64,000 bases of DNA from Butyrivibrio sp. NC2002. Its GTDB lineage: Bacteria > Bacillota > Clostridia > Lachnospirales > Lachnospiraceae. Under the pieces are notes generated by a model. That model searched no databases, was not told the origin of the DNA, and saw only the letters and a program-made list of their open reading frames with translations. Location of the stretch: positions 496,001 through 560,000 of the forward strand of contig NZ_JNKZ01000007.1 in NCBI RefSeq assembly GCF_000702265.1, in the 5' to 3' direction. Both the position numbers and the translations under genes were made by a program. This document shows positions 8,896-15,617 of the stretch, one piece after another (position 1 is the first letter of the stretch; every line of letters begins with the position of its first letter).

Positions 8896-10887
8896 TCAGT
8901 CAAGCTTGTATTCAAGTTCCATTTCTTTCTGGTTCTTCTGAATGATAAATCCAATGATTGCTGCAAATGCTATTACTGCAATAAGTCCGGGAACAAATCC
9001 TACGCCAACTGTGCCTGCTGTAATAAGTGTTCCAACCTGGTATACAACAAATCCTACTGTGAAGCCTGTTGCAAGCTGAAGTCCAATTGCACCCCAAAGC
9101 CATTTTGCTGACTTCATCTCAGAGTTCATAGCGCCAAGTGCTGCGAAGCACGGAGGTGTGTAAAGGTTGAACATAAGATAAGCAAGTGCTGCTACCTTTG
9201 TGATTCCCATTGCTGCTGCTACTGCATTTCCTTCGCCAATAAGCTCAAGCTCTTCTGTGTCGATGAGGTTTGTAATTGCATAAACTGTAGCGATAGTACC
9301 AACAACGTTTTCCTTTGCAATAAAGCCTGTGATTGCTGCTGCAGCAAGCTGCCAGCTGGCGATACCTACTACAGGAACAAGAAGGTATGAGAAAGGTCCT
9401 GCAATACTAGCAAGGATTGAAGTACTCTCCATTCCCTCTTCAACTGCCTCAAATCTCCAGTTGAATGTCTGCATGATCTGAACAACTGTGTTACATACAA
9501 GGATTACTGTACCTGCCTTAACGATGTATGCCTTACCTCTTTCAAGCATAGACTTAAGTGCAAATACAAGGCTAGGAACTTTGTACTCAGGAAGCTCAAT
9601 GATGAAGAATGACTTTCTGTACTTCATTCCTGTGATAGCCTTAATAAGAAGTGCACCAAGAAGGATAAGGAGTATACCTACCATATAGCAGATAAAGCTG
9701 ATCCATTTTGATTCAGGGAAAAACGCGCCTGCAAAAAGTGCGATAACAGGAAGCTTTGCTCCGCAAGGCATAAATGTTGCAAGCATTGCTGTTGAACGTC
9801 TTTCTCTCTCATTTCTGATAGTTCTGCAAGCCATGATAGCAGGTATTCCGCAACCTGTTCCAATGATCATGGGGATAACGGATTTTCCTGAAAGACCTAC
9901 TCTCTTGAATATAGGATCGAGAACTACTGTAGCTCTTGACATATAACCGCAATCTTCAAGGAGTGCGATGAGGAAATACATAACCATAACAAGGGGAAGG
10001 AAACCAACAACGGCTCCGACACCACCGATAATACCATCAACAAGGAGTGCATATAAGAGAGGGTTGGCATCTGCCATAGCTTCTCCCACCATTCCCTGAA
10101 AAGCTTCAATCCAGCCGGCAAGAATATCTGCAAGCCATGTTCCTACTGTTGTCTGTGAGATGTAGAAAACAACCCACATGATAGCTGCGAAAATGAAAAG
10201 ACCAAGAACAGGATGTGTAACTATATTATCGATCTTATCACCAAAGGTCTTATCCTTTGTAAGCACCTTACGGTTCTCAACATCCTTTACGATCTTGTTT
10301 ACAAAATCAAATCTCTTTCTGTCAGCCTCTTCAACCTGAGCCTTATCATGTATATCGATATTGCCCTGTGTATATACTTCCTTCTGGCCTTTTCCTTCAA
10401 GCTCTGCAGCAGCCTTAACAACTTCCTTAAGTCCTGTTTCTGATGTTGCAACTGTCTTTATTACAGGGCATCCAAGCTTTTCTGAAAGAGTTTTTTCATC
10501 AATTGTGTTACCCTTTTTATCATTAGCATCGTTCTTGTTAAGAGCAACTACAACAGGTATTCCAAGCTCAAGAAGCTGAGTTGTAAAGAACAAGCTTCTG
10601 CTAAGATTTGTAGCATCAACAATGTTGATGATCGCATCAGGATGCTCATTTTTTACATAACCACTTGTGATGCTCTCTTCAGAAGTAAAAGGAGACATTG
10701 AATAAGCTCCCGGAAGGTCTACTGCGATCAGTTCTTTTGAGCCATCGTAGAAACTCTTCTTAATAGGACTCTCCTTCTTATCAACTGTTACTCCAGCCCA
10801 GTTACCAATTTTTTCATTCCGTCCTGTGAGGGCGTTGTACATGGTAGTCTTTCCGCTATTGGGATTACCGGCCATCGCGATTCTCAT
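8896..10887 (-). CDS. feoB: Ferrous iron transport protein B
   Basis: The main Fe(II) importer of anaerobes: an N-terminal G-protein domain fused to a membrane permease. The G1 motif GNPNSGKT is at residues 7-14, followed by DLPGAYS (G3) and NKND (G4). Then come a helical spacer and a polytopic membrane domain with the two Gate/nucleoside-recognition segments (for example the GCGIPAIMACRTI and KENVVGTIATVY regions). At 663 residues it is shorter than the E. coli protein, mainly in the C-terminal cytoplasmic part, as in many Clostridia. It lies 76 nt after feoA and is probably cotranscribed from the feoA promoter at 11296-11324. Confidence 0.95.
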   Translation of the reverse strand: MRIAMAGNPNSGKTTMYNALTGRNEKIGNWAGVTVDKKESPIKKSFYDGSKELIAVDLPGAYSMSPFTSEESITSGYVKNEHPDAIINIVDATNLSRSLFFTTQLLELGIPVVVALNKNDANDKKGNTIDEKTLSEKLGCPVIKTVATSETGLKEVVKAAAELEGKGQKEVYTQGNIDIHDKAQVEEADRKRFDFVNKIVKDVENRKVLTKDKTFGDKIDNIVTHPVLGLFIFAAIMWVVFYISQTTVGTWLADILAGWIEAFQGMVGEAMADANPLLYALLVDGIIGGVGAVVGFLPLVMVMYFLIALLEDCGYMSRATVVLDPIFKRVGLSGKSVIPMIIGTGCGIPAIMACRTIRNERERRSTAMLATFMPCGAKLPVIALFAGAFFPESKWISFICYMVGILLILLGALLIKAITGMKYRKSFFIIELPEYKVPSLVFALKSMLERGKAYIVKAGTVILVCNTVVQIMQTFNWRFEAVEEGMESTSILASIAGPFSYLLVPVVGIASWQLAAAAITGFIAKENVVGTIATVYAITNLIDTEELELIGEGNAVAAAMGITKVAALAYLMFNLYTPPCFAALGAMNSEMKSAKWLWGAIGLQLATGFTVGFVVYQVGTLITAGTVGVGFVPGLIAVIAFAAIIGFIIQKNQKEMELEYKLD

Positions 10888-10963
10888 AATTATTCCTCCT
10901 AGAAAAATATGTACATTTATATTTTAAGTATGCATATTAAGCACATCTAAAATAATCAAATAA

Positions 10964-11176
10964 TCAGATTGTTATTGCCTCTGCAAGCTCAGGATCGATG
11001 TTGTATCTTGCATCCTTTATTGCAACCACAAGATTGCGCTTCTTATCAACAACAGTAATCTTCTCACCGCTGTAACAGCCAAGAGAAAAAAGAAAGCTCT
11101 CCATCTCCTCGTCTCCACCGGTATTAACATCCAAAACTGTATATTCATGTCCGATTTCCGCTTCATTAAGTGTCAT
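10964..11176 (-). CDS. feoA: Ferrous iron transport protein A
   Basis: A small SH3-like cytoplasmic partner of FeoB. The core has the usual LGCYSGEKITVV and AIKDARYNIDPELA elements. The ATG at 11176 (MTLNEAEIG) is preferred because it matches where FeoA proteins normally begin and an AGGAG lies 7 nt upstream. An alternative ATG at 11218, 14 codons earlier, also has a GGAGGG site, which sits inside one copy of the repeated operator-like element. Proteomic data would be needed to choose. It heads the feoA-feoB transcript. Confidence 0.88.
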   Translation of the reverse strand: MTLNEAEIGHEYTVLDVNTGGDEEMESFLFSLGCYSGEKITVVDKKRNLVVAIKDARYNIDPELAEAITI

Positions 11177-11220
11177 AAGCATACTCCTTGCATCGATTTT
11201 ATTACCTAGTGCTAACATCT

Positions 11221-11236
11221 ATTACCCTCCGCTAAC
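11221..11236 (-). promoter_or_regulatory. Operator-like inverted repeat, copy 1
   Basis: On the plus strand ATTAC-N6-CTAAC, one mismatch from the GTTAC-N6-CTAAC pattern repeated at 11266, 11343 and 11760. It lies just upstream of the alternative feoA start and overlaps that start's ribosome binding site. Confidence 0.5.
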
Positions 11237-11265
11237 ACAGATTCTATTTTTAAGGGCAACTATCC

Positions 11266-11281
11266 GTTACCCTTGTCTAAC
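11266..11281 (-). promoter_or_regulatory. Operator-like inverted repeat, copy 2 (feoA promoter)
   Basis: GTTAC-N6-CTAAC on the plus strand. It starts 14 nt downstream of the feoA -10 box, a place where a bound repressor would block initiation or early elongation. Confidence 0.6.
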
Positions 11282-11295
11282 TGTTTACACTTTGA

Positions 11296-11324
11296 ATTAT
11301 GTGCTTGTTGAGAATTATTGTCAA
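11296..11324 (-). promoter_or_regulatory. feoAB promoter
   Basis: On the minus strand, a perfect -35 TTGACA (11319-11324) and a -10 CATAAT (11296-11301) are separated by 17 nt. The start would be near 11289, about 110 nt before feoA, and it is flanked by operator-like repeats on both sides. Confidence 0.75.
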
Positions 11325-11342
11325 GTATTTCTCTCCAAAAAT

Positions 11343-11358
11343 GTTAGTCTTTTCTAAC
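11343..11358 (-). promoter_or_regulatory. Operator-like inverted repeat, copy 3
   Basis: A perfect GTTAG-N6-CTAAC palindrome, extended to TGTTAG / CTAACA. It is 18 nt upstream of the feoA -35 box, between that promoter and the end of the fur-like gene. Confidence 0.6.
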
Positions 11359-11381
11359 ACCGCATCATAGGATAATACCAT

Positions 11382-11648
11382 TTAGCTCATATTGTCAATT
11401 TCTTTTTTAATATCTTTGTTGATTTCGATCATATCAATTCGTCTGATAACCCCTATATCTTCAAGCACTCTGATCATGCGATATACAGTAGCCATGCCTA
11501 CGGAATTGTCTTTTGCCATAACCTGATAATAGATATCTTTGCACGATGTATAATCATTCTTCATTATTACATCAACGATCAGTTTTCTCTGTTTTGTTAT
11601 TCTGAATCCTTCACCTTTTAATCTATCTATGACCTGTTCGTTTCTCAA
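11382..11648 (-). CDS. Fur-family DNA-binding domain protein lacking the metal-sensing domain
   Basis: Eighty-eight residues covering the Fur winged helix: RLKGEGFRITKQRKLIVDVI, then TSCKDIYYQV and the recognition segment VGMATVYRMIRVLEDIGVI. A full Fur has about 140-150 residues. The protein stops right after the wing, so the C-terminal dimerisation domain with its His/Cys metal sites is absent. The 205 nt between this stop and feoA contain no visible remnant of that domain. The start is TTG at 11648 behind GGAAAGAGG. It has its own promoter with one operator-like repeat just downstream, suggesting autoregulation. It could be a genuine short regulator or a truncated gene. Confidence 0.75.
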   Translation of the reverse strand: MRNEQVIDRLKGEGFRITKQRKLIVDVIMKNDYTSCKDIYYQVMAKDNSVGMATVYRMIRVLEDIGVIRRIDMIEINKDIKKEIDNMS

Positions 11649-11759
11649 GGCAACCTCTTTCCATTACTCTGTAAGCTATAGGTAACATACCCGGAGACTT
11701 ACAAAGTGAATTGTAGTATCATCAGTCGTACTATGTTTAGTATTTACGCGCTGTTGCGT

Positions 11760-11775
11760 GTTACTCTTTGCTAAC
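11760..11775 (-). promoter_or_regulatory. Operator-like inverted repeat, copy 4 (fur-like promoter)
   Basis: GTTAC-N6-CTAAC on the plus strand, extended to GTGTTAC / CTAACAC. It begins 9 nt downstream of the -10 box of the fur-like gene, mirroring copy 2 at feoA. Confidence 0.6.
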
Positions 11776-11784
11776 ACAGATATA

Positions 11785-11813
11785 ATTATCTACAATTTGA
11801 AAATAAATGTCAA
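11785..11813 (-). promoter_or_regulatory. Promoter of the fur-like gene
   Basis: On the minus strand, a -35 TTGACA (11808-11813) and a -10 GATAAT (11785-11790) with 17 nt between them. The predicted start near 11778 gives a leader of about 130 nt before the TTG start at 11648. Confidence 0.72.
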
Positions 11814-11862
11814 TATCATAAAACAATATGAATACAGAATATATGCAAAAATATCGAAAAAA

Positions 11863-11895
11863 ATTCCGCAAAGATCGTAACTATCTTTGCGGAAT
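11863..11895 (-). terminator. Terminator of the PIN-PhoH gene
   Basis: Perfect 13-bp arms (ATTCCGCAAAGAT) around a 7-nt loop, followed on the minus strand by seven T. It lies 16 nt past the phoH-like stop. Confidence 0.85.
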
Positions 11896-11910
11896 CCATA
11901 TACTAAATCA

Positions 11911-13302
11911 TCAGAACTTATCCTTATCTCTCATCCTTCCGATCGCATCCATTGCAAGTTTTGATCTCTCGCACTCTTCCGTTGTAAGAGAAATCTGCCA
12001 GCACAGCTCGGACCCCTTCATATGCTCTGAGGCATACGACAGTCCGTTTGTCCTCTCATCAAGGAATGGTCTGTCTATCTGGTTTGGATCGCCCAATAGG
12101 ATTATCTTGGTATCCTTTCCTGCTCTTGTAATGATACCCTTTGCCTGAGCAGGTGTCATATTCTGAGCTTCATCGATTATCAGATAGGTTTTAAGGATTG
12201 AGCGGCCTCTTATAAAGTTAAGCGCCTCAGCCTGAACAATACCTCTTTCAAAAATCTCCTCGGTCTTGTCGGCAAGCTCTTTTTCATCCTGATATCTCTC
12301 TTCCTCGCTGGAATCAATGAGCTGTTCAAGATTATCTATGATCGGTCTCATAAGCGGTCCAATCTTTTCCTGCTCATCCCCGGGAAGGAATCCTATATCA
12401 TCATCAAACTGGGAATTAGGTCTGCATACCAATATTCTTCTATATTCTCCGGTCGGTCTGTTTACCATCTTTTCAAGGCCGACTGCCAGTGAATAGAATG
12501 TCTTGGCCGTGCCTGCCATACCCTTTACTATAACAAGCGGAGCCTTGTCAGCAGGCTGCATAAGCGCTTCCTGAAGGAAGTACTGTCCTGCATTTCTGGG
12601 TGTTACCCCGTAGGGCTGAGCTTTTTCAAACTCAAGTTTTTTGATAACTCCGTGATCAACCCTGCCCATCTGTGTCTTATTAGTGGCCTGGTCACTCACA
12701 AGTACTACAAATTCATTTTCGTATAAAACAGGTTTTACCTTCTCGCCCTTTTCGTCGCAGATATAAACCTGATCAACAGGAACCCCCTTCCTCCTGAATT
12801 CTTTGAAAACATCCTCCGGAGCAAATACTCTTATTCTTCCGGCATACTGTTCACCATGTGATACTACCTGTTCAGTTGTAAAATCCTGAGCTTTTATACC
12901 AAGCAGCTGCGCCTTGATACGCATCAAAATATCCTTAGTTACCAGGATAACCTGTTCCTTTTTGGTATCTGTAAGCCCTTTGCACACTCTAAGGATGCGG
13001 TTATCGGATTTATAATCCACCATATCCTTTGGCAGTTCGACGTCTTTGTAGTTCTTCTCAACCCTCAAGATCGCGCCGTCCTGCAACTCAACCCCTTGTG
13101 TCAGATCTCCTTTCTCCCGCAGCTCTTCCAGCAAACGGATAACTTCACGGACATTGGCACCTCGCTCACCTTCATCGCGCTTGTGCGTATCCAGTTCTTC
13201 AAGCACCACCAGTGGAAGTACGACGTCGTTGTCGTCGAAGCACTTCAATGCGTGAGGCGCCTGAATGAGGACGTTAGTATCCAGCACATAGATTTTTTTC
13301 AT
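11911..13302 (-). CDS. PIN domain plus PhoH-type ATPase (PhoH2 family)
   Basis: A predicted RNA-processing enzyme joining a PIN nuclease to a PhoH helicase-like ATPase. The N-terminal PIN domain begins YVLDTNVLI (Asp8) with an EELDTHK acidic motif further on. The PhoH domain occupies the C-terminal half, with Walker A GMAGTAKT (about residue 260) and Walker B LIIDEAQN (about 377). The start was set at the ATG at 13302 because GAGAGGGG lies 7 nt before it. The frame extends upstream to 13374, but without family support. The gene stands alone, with a strong terminator at its 3' end. Homologues such as Bacillus YlaK and mycobacterial PhoH2 unwind and cut RNA; the physiological target here is unknown. 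Confidence 0.88.
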   Translation of the reverse strand: MKKIYVLDTNVLIQAPHALKCFDDNDVVLPLVVLEELDTHKRDEGERGANVREVIRLLEELREKGDLTQGVELQDGAILRVEKNYKDVELPKDMVDYKSDNRILRVCKGLTDTKKEQVILVTKDILMRIKAQLLGIKAQDFTTEQVVSHGEQYAGRIRVFAPEDVFKEFRRKGVPVDQVYICDEKGEKVKPVLYENEFVVLVSDQATNKTQMGRVDHGVIKKLEFEKAQPYGVTPRNAGQYFLQEALMQPADKAPLVIVKGMAGTAKTFYSLAVGLEKMVNRPTGEYRRILVCRPNSQFDDDIGFLPGDEQEKIGPLMRPIIDNLEQLIDSSEEERYQDEKELADKTEEIFERGIVQAEALNFIRGRSILKTYLIIDEAQNMTPAQAKGIITRAGKDTKIILLGDPNQIDRPFLDERTNGLSYASEHMKGSELCWQISLTTEECERSKLAMDAIGRMRDKDKF

Positions 13303-13528
13303 GCACATACCCCTCTCAATATGACGTTTGTACAGGAATCCCGACTCGAAAAAAGTCGCGCATACCTTTTTCAAATCTTGTGTATTCCATGTCTAATTAT
13401 ACCATATTTTGTGTTTTGCATACACTATTATTACTAGATTGTGTTATAATAAGCTCAAAGCAAAGTCTTATTTTGCTTTATTAATTGTGACTATTTTTTG
13501 ATGTTTTTCTTATGTTGGAGGATGTGCT

Positions 13529-14794
13529 TTGGCTCTGTTCGGAAGAGGTGTAGAGGAAGAATTTTATAGTGATTATGCCCCTCTTGAGGAGTTCGCACCC
13601 ACCTACTCAAGGCAGGAAGTTATTGCGCACAAAAAGCTCAGTAAACTCCTATCTCCAATCAGAGATATCCCTATGGCTCTTCGCGGAAGGCGCGATCAGA
13701 TAGAAAACGACCTTTCAAACTTCTGCATGGAACAGGATCAGGATTTTGAAGAGGCAGGAGACACATTAAAGAGGATTTCGAATCTTGAGAACGGTCATAT
13801 TCAGGACGTAGTCACCCTGAAAAACACCATGGAACAGGTAAAAGGTGCAATTGAAGCTCTCTCTGAATCAACCACAAATATACCTGCACTTGATCTTTCT
13901 ACTCTTCCTAATGAAGAAACAGAGATACCGCAGATCAATCTGCCCAAACTCTCTGAGGAATACATGCCTGAAAGTGAGCTTGTTGAGAAATTAAGAAGCT
14001 ATTCCTCGTTTTCCCATATACTCAGAAAATCAACCGAATATGTTTTTTCAGCTCTTGAGCAGTACCACGATCGCATACAGAGCCTCTCAGAAAGAAGAGA
14101 TGCACTTAATGCGCTGTCCTCAAAGGCCGACCTTGTTGCGCTAAATACTACGATAGAAGCCACTCACATGAATGAAGAAAGCAGAGAGTTTTCAACTAAA
14201 GTTGCTTCGGAAATAGGCGATCTTGCAAGACAGATCCATGAAGTATCTGCTGCTCTTGATGCAGAGCTTGACGCACTTGAAAATGGCTATAAGACTGTCT
14301 TTTCATCCATACAAACAATAGAATCCGCTCACAAGGATGCCATAAGCTATGCAGACAATTACTCTTTCGCAAGCAATGAATTCTACAGACAGAGCACAAA
14401 CTACACTAACATCCTTATCCAGTCTCTTTCTGCACTAAACAAGGAATTCAGAGCCGTATGCGATAGCAAGGACAAAATAAATGACGGCATCATCGAAGCG
14501 GTGCATAAATTCATAGAAGATATAGAAAAATACTCAAACAGTGTGATCCACAAAGGGGACAGAATAGAAAGTGTACTTGATGGCTGCATACGCGGAGCAT
14601 CTTCTTTATCAGAAGAAATGACCGAGACTCTAAAGCTGACAGTAGAACTACTATCACTTATAAATGCAATCCAAAAAACGGATTCCATCAGAAAAGACAA
14701 GTACTCCTCTGCCCTTCTCAAGGCATTTGATCAGGACCTTATATGGCTCAGGGATAAAATAGAAAGCGTCTTTGAAGCCGCTGAGAACGAATGA
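13529..14794 (+). CDS. Soluble coiled-coil protein resembling an MCP signalling domain
   Basis: A 421-residue protein without membrane helices or signal peptide, largely coiled coil. Residues about 197-240 align by eye with the chemoreceptor hairpin tip: LVALNTTIEA matches the LLALNAAIEA motif and VASEIGDLA matches the VADEIRxLA motif. The central AARAGExGRGF box is altered to ATHMNEESREF. It begins with TTG at 13529 after GGAGG at 13517-13521. Such proteins could be cytoplasmic receptors or scaffolds that no longer contact CheA normally. A transmembrane MCP gene lies 3 kb away at 17831. The function is inferred only from the tip resemblance. Confidence 0.6.
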   Translation: MALFGRGVEEEFYSDYAPLEEFAPTYSRQEVIAHKKLSKLLSPIRDIPMALRGRRDQIENDLSNFCMEQDQDFEEAGDTLKRISNLENGHIQDVVTLKNTMEQVKGAIEALSESTTNIPALDLSTLPNEETEIPQINLPKLSEEYMPESELVEKLRSYSSFSHILRKSTEYVFSALEQYHDRIQSLSERRDALNALSSKADLVALNTTIEATHMNEESREFSTKVASEIGDLARQIHEVSAALDAELDALENGYKTVFSSIQTIESAHKDAISYADNYSFASNEFYRQSTNYTNILIQSLSALNKEFRAVCDSKDKINDGIIEAVHKFIEDIEKYSNSVIHKGDRIESVLDGCIRGASSLSEEMTETLKLTVELLSLINAIQKTDSIRKDKYSSALLKAFDQDLIWLRDKIESVFEAAENE

Positions 14795-14812
14795 GGAAGT
14801 GAGCCTTTCCAC

Positions 14813-14862
14813 ATCCTGTAAAGGCCATGCACCCGAGCCAAGGCTCCTAGCCCTTATTTTTT
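14813..14862 (+). terminator. Double hairpin and T-run after the MCP-like gene
   Basis: GCCTTT pairs with AAAGGC across an 11-nt loop, then GAGCC-AA-GGCTC forms a short second stem, and seven T follow after GCCCTTA. It contains the 20-nt element (14825-14844) that recurs on the minus strand at 19479-19498. Confidence 0.45.
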
Positions 14863-14881
14863 TACTCATTTTTGCTTAGCA

Positions 14882-14910
14882 TTGAATTAAAGAGGATTTG
14901 ATGTTATAGT
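14882..14910 (+). promoter_or_regulatory. Promoter of the antitoxin RNA
   Basis: A -35 TTGAAT (14882-14887) and a -10 TATAGT (14905-14910) with 17-nt spacing, so transcription would begin near 14917. No plausible reading frame follows, but a strong terminator lies about 70 nt downstream. Confidence 0.6.
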
Positions 14911-14916
14911 AAAGAT

Positions 14917-15022
14917 AAAGAAAGCACCCACTCCAAAGTGGATGCTCCCGTAAAGAAGATTATTTAGCTCTCAGTGAGAGCCGCCTCTTTCGTTTCGCAG
15001 ACGAGAGAGGCATTATTTTTTT
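14917..15022 (+). ncRNA. Predicted cis-antisense antitoxin RNA
   Basis: About 105 nt of RNA between the promoter at 14882-14910 and a rho-independent terminator (arms 14983-14992 and 15002-15011, then seven T at 15016-15022). It is fully antisense to the toxin mRNA 3' untranslated region and reaches the toxin stop codon. Internal hairpins at 14924-14945 and 14967-14981 (GCTCTC-AGT-GAGAGC) would be mirrored in the toxin RNA and could start kissing interactions. This overlapping 3'-end layout matches known TxpA/RatA-type type I systems. Confidence 0.62.
14924..14945 (-). terminator. Terminator of the toxin mRNA
   Basis: Read on the minus strand, a 9-bp stem (GCATCCACT / AGTGGGTGC, with one G-U pair) and 4-nt loop are followed by TTTCTTT. 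This gives the toxin transcript a 3' untranslated region of about 90 nt, all covered by the antisense RNA. Confidence 0.65.
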
Positions 15023-15135
15023 CGCTTGTTGTTTCTCTTATCGAGAAAGCTAAGCAACGCCAGTAGGAAACCACAAGCTGTAAAAAGCAATGCTAACACA
15101 GTTAGCATTATCATCAACATTTCATAGTCCGACAT
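15013..15135 (-). CDS. Putative holin-like type I toxin
   Basis: A 40-residue peptide: a short N-terminus (MSDYEML), one long hydrophobic helix (about residues 7-30) and a strongly basic end (DKRNNKRKK). This is the layout of the Hol_Tox/TxpA-like membrane toxin family. The ATG at 15135 has a near-perfect GGAGGTGA ribosome binding site 5 nt upstream. The longer frame to 15216 has none. A TTGAAA/TAGATT promoter at 15250-15278 would give a leader of about 108 nt. The mRNA overlaps a convergent antisense RNA, which supports a type I toxin-antitoxin assignment. Toxicity itself is an inference. Confidence 0.68.
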   Translation of the reverse strand: MSDYEMLMIMLTVLALLFTACGFLLALLSFLDKRNNKRKK

Positions 15136-15249
15136 ATGCGTCACCTCCCTTCCATAGTGACATCCAAATGCATGGAGCACCTTATAGAATGGCTCGGGAG
15201 ATTTCCACCTCGTCATGGGTACTTTCAGTGCAGATAAACTGCATAGATA

Positions 15250-15278
15250 AATCTAGCACAAATGTTCTACTTTTTCAA
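15250..15278 (-). promoter_or_regulatory. Toxin promoter with adjacent inverted repeat
   Basis: On the minus strand, -35 TTGAAA (15273-15278) and -10 TAGATT (15250-15255) are 17 nt apart. Just upstream of the -35, GAACAT-N3-ATGTTC (15281-15295) forms an inverted repeat. Its spacing does not fit the Firmicutes LexA box. Confidence 0.45.
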
Positions 15279-15295
15279 TCGAACATTCTATGTTC

Positions 15296-15617
15296 CTTAG
15301 CACTTTTATGAGTGCATTTTCTACGGTTAATAATAGTTAAATCAAGTCGGATGTGGAAAGATTTTATGAATAATAGTCAGAGGAGAGCTCATGACATGCA
15401 CAATATGAAAAACAGCCGGTTTTGCCGACTGTTTTTCTCCCTCATACACTATCAAAAACCGCAGAACGATTTTCAAATCGTGTCAATATGCATATTTGTT
15501 AAATAATCATATATCTATATTATCACAGTATCTTAGAAATGCAATAATATTCAGTATTTTTGAGCATTTTTTTTAAATAGTTTCCGTAATTCCTGAATTT
15601 TTGAGGGAGCAATCCCG
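15296..15617. other. Gap with a bidirectional hairpin and no supported gene
   Basis: This stretch holds a small hairpin (GCACT / AGTGC near 15300-15315) and a bidirectional terminator-like hairpin at 15408-15436, where AAAACAG and CTGTTTT enclose a CGG/CCG inner stem and end in a T-run. A 64-codon frame at 15312 has neither ribosome binding site nor recognisable composition. The rest is AT-rich with nothing else identifiable. Confidence 0.5.
15408..15436. terminator. Bidirectional hairpin terminator
   Basis: AAAACAG-C-CGG-TTTTG-CCG-A-CTGTTTTT: outer and inner stems each carry one unpaired base between them, with a T-run on either strand. No convincing gene ends here on the plus strand. On the minus strand it lies downstream of the gene at 15618-16346. 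Confidence 0.55.

Noticed and set aside
8845..9111. Plus-strand 88-codon frame encoding a very Cys-rich peptide
   Set aside because: It lies opposite feoB and its composition comes from the codons of that gene in reverse. It has no ribosome binding site or independent promoter.
11343..11358. Classical Fur box at feoA
   Set aside because: The sequence lacks the AT-rich GATAATNATTATC pattern. The repeated motif is GTTAG-N6-CTAAC, so it was described as a separate operator type.
11828..12148. 106-codon plus-strand frame
   Set aside because: It overlaps the terminator and 3' end of the PIN-PhoH gene in antisense, with no other support.
15281..15295. GAACAT-N3-ATGTTC as a LexA (SOS) operator of the toxin promoter
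   Set aside because: The Firmicutes LexA box is CGAAC-N4-GTTCG. Here the GAAC and GTTC half-sites are 7 nt apart, so it does not fit; it is kept only as an inverted repeat.
15312..15506. 64-codon plus-strand frame in the gap after the toxin locus
   Set aside because: It starts with GTG, has no ribosome binding site, runs through a bidirectional hairpin and shows no domain-like composition.
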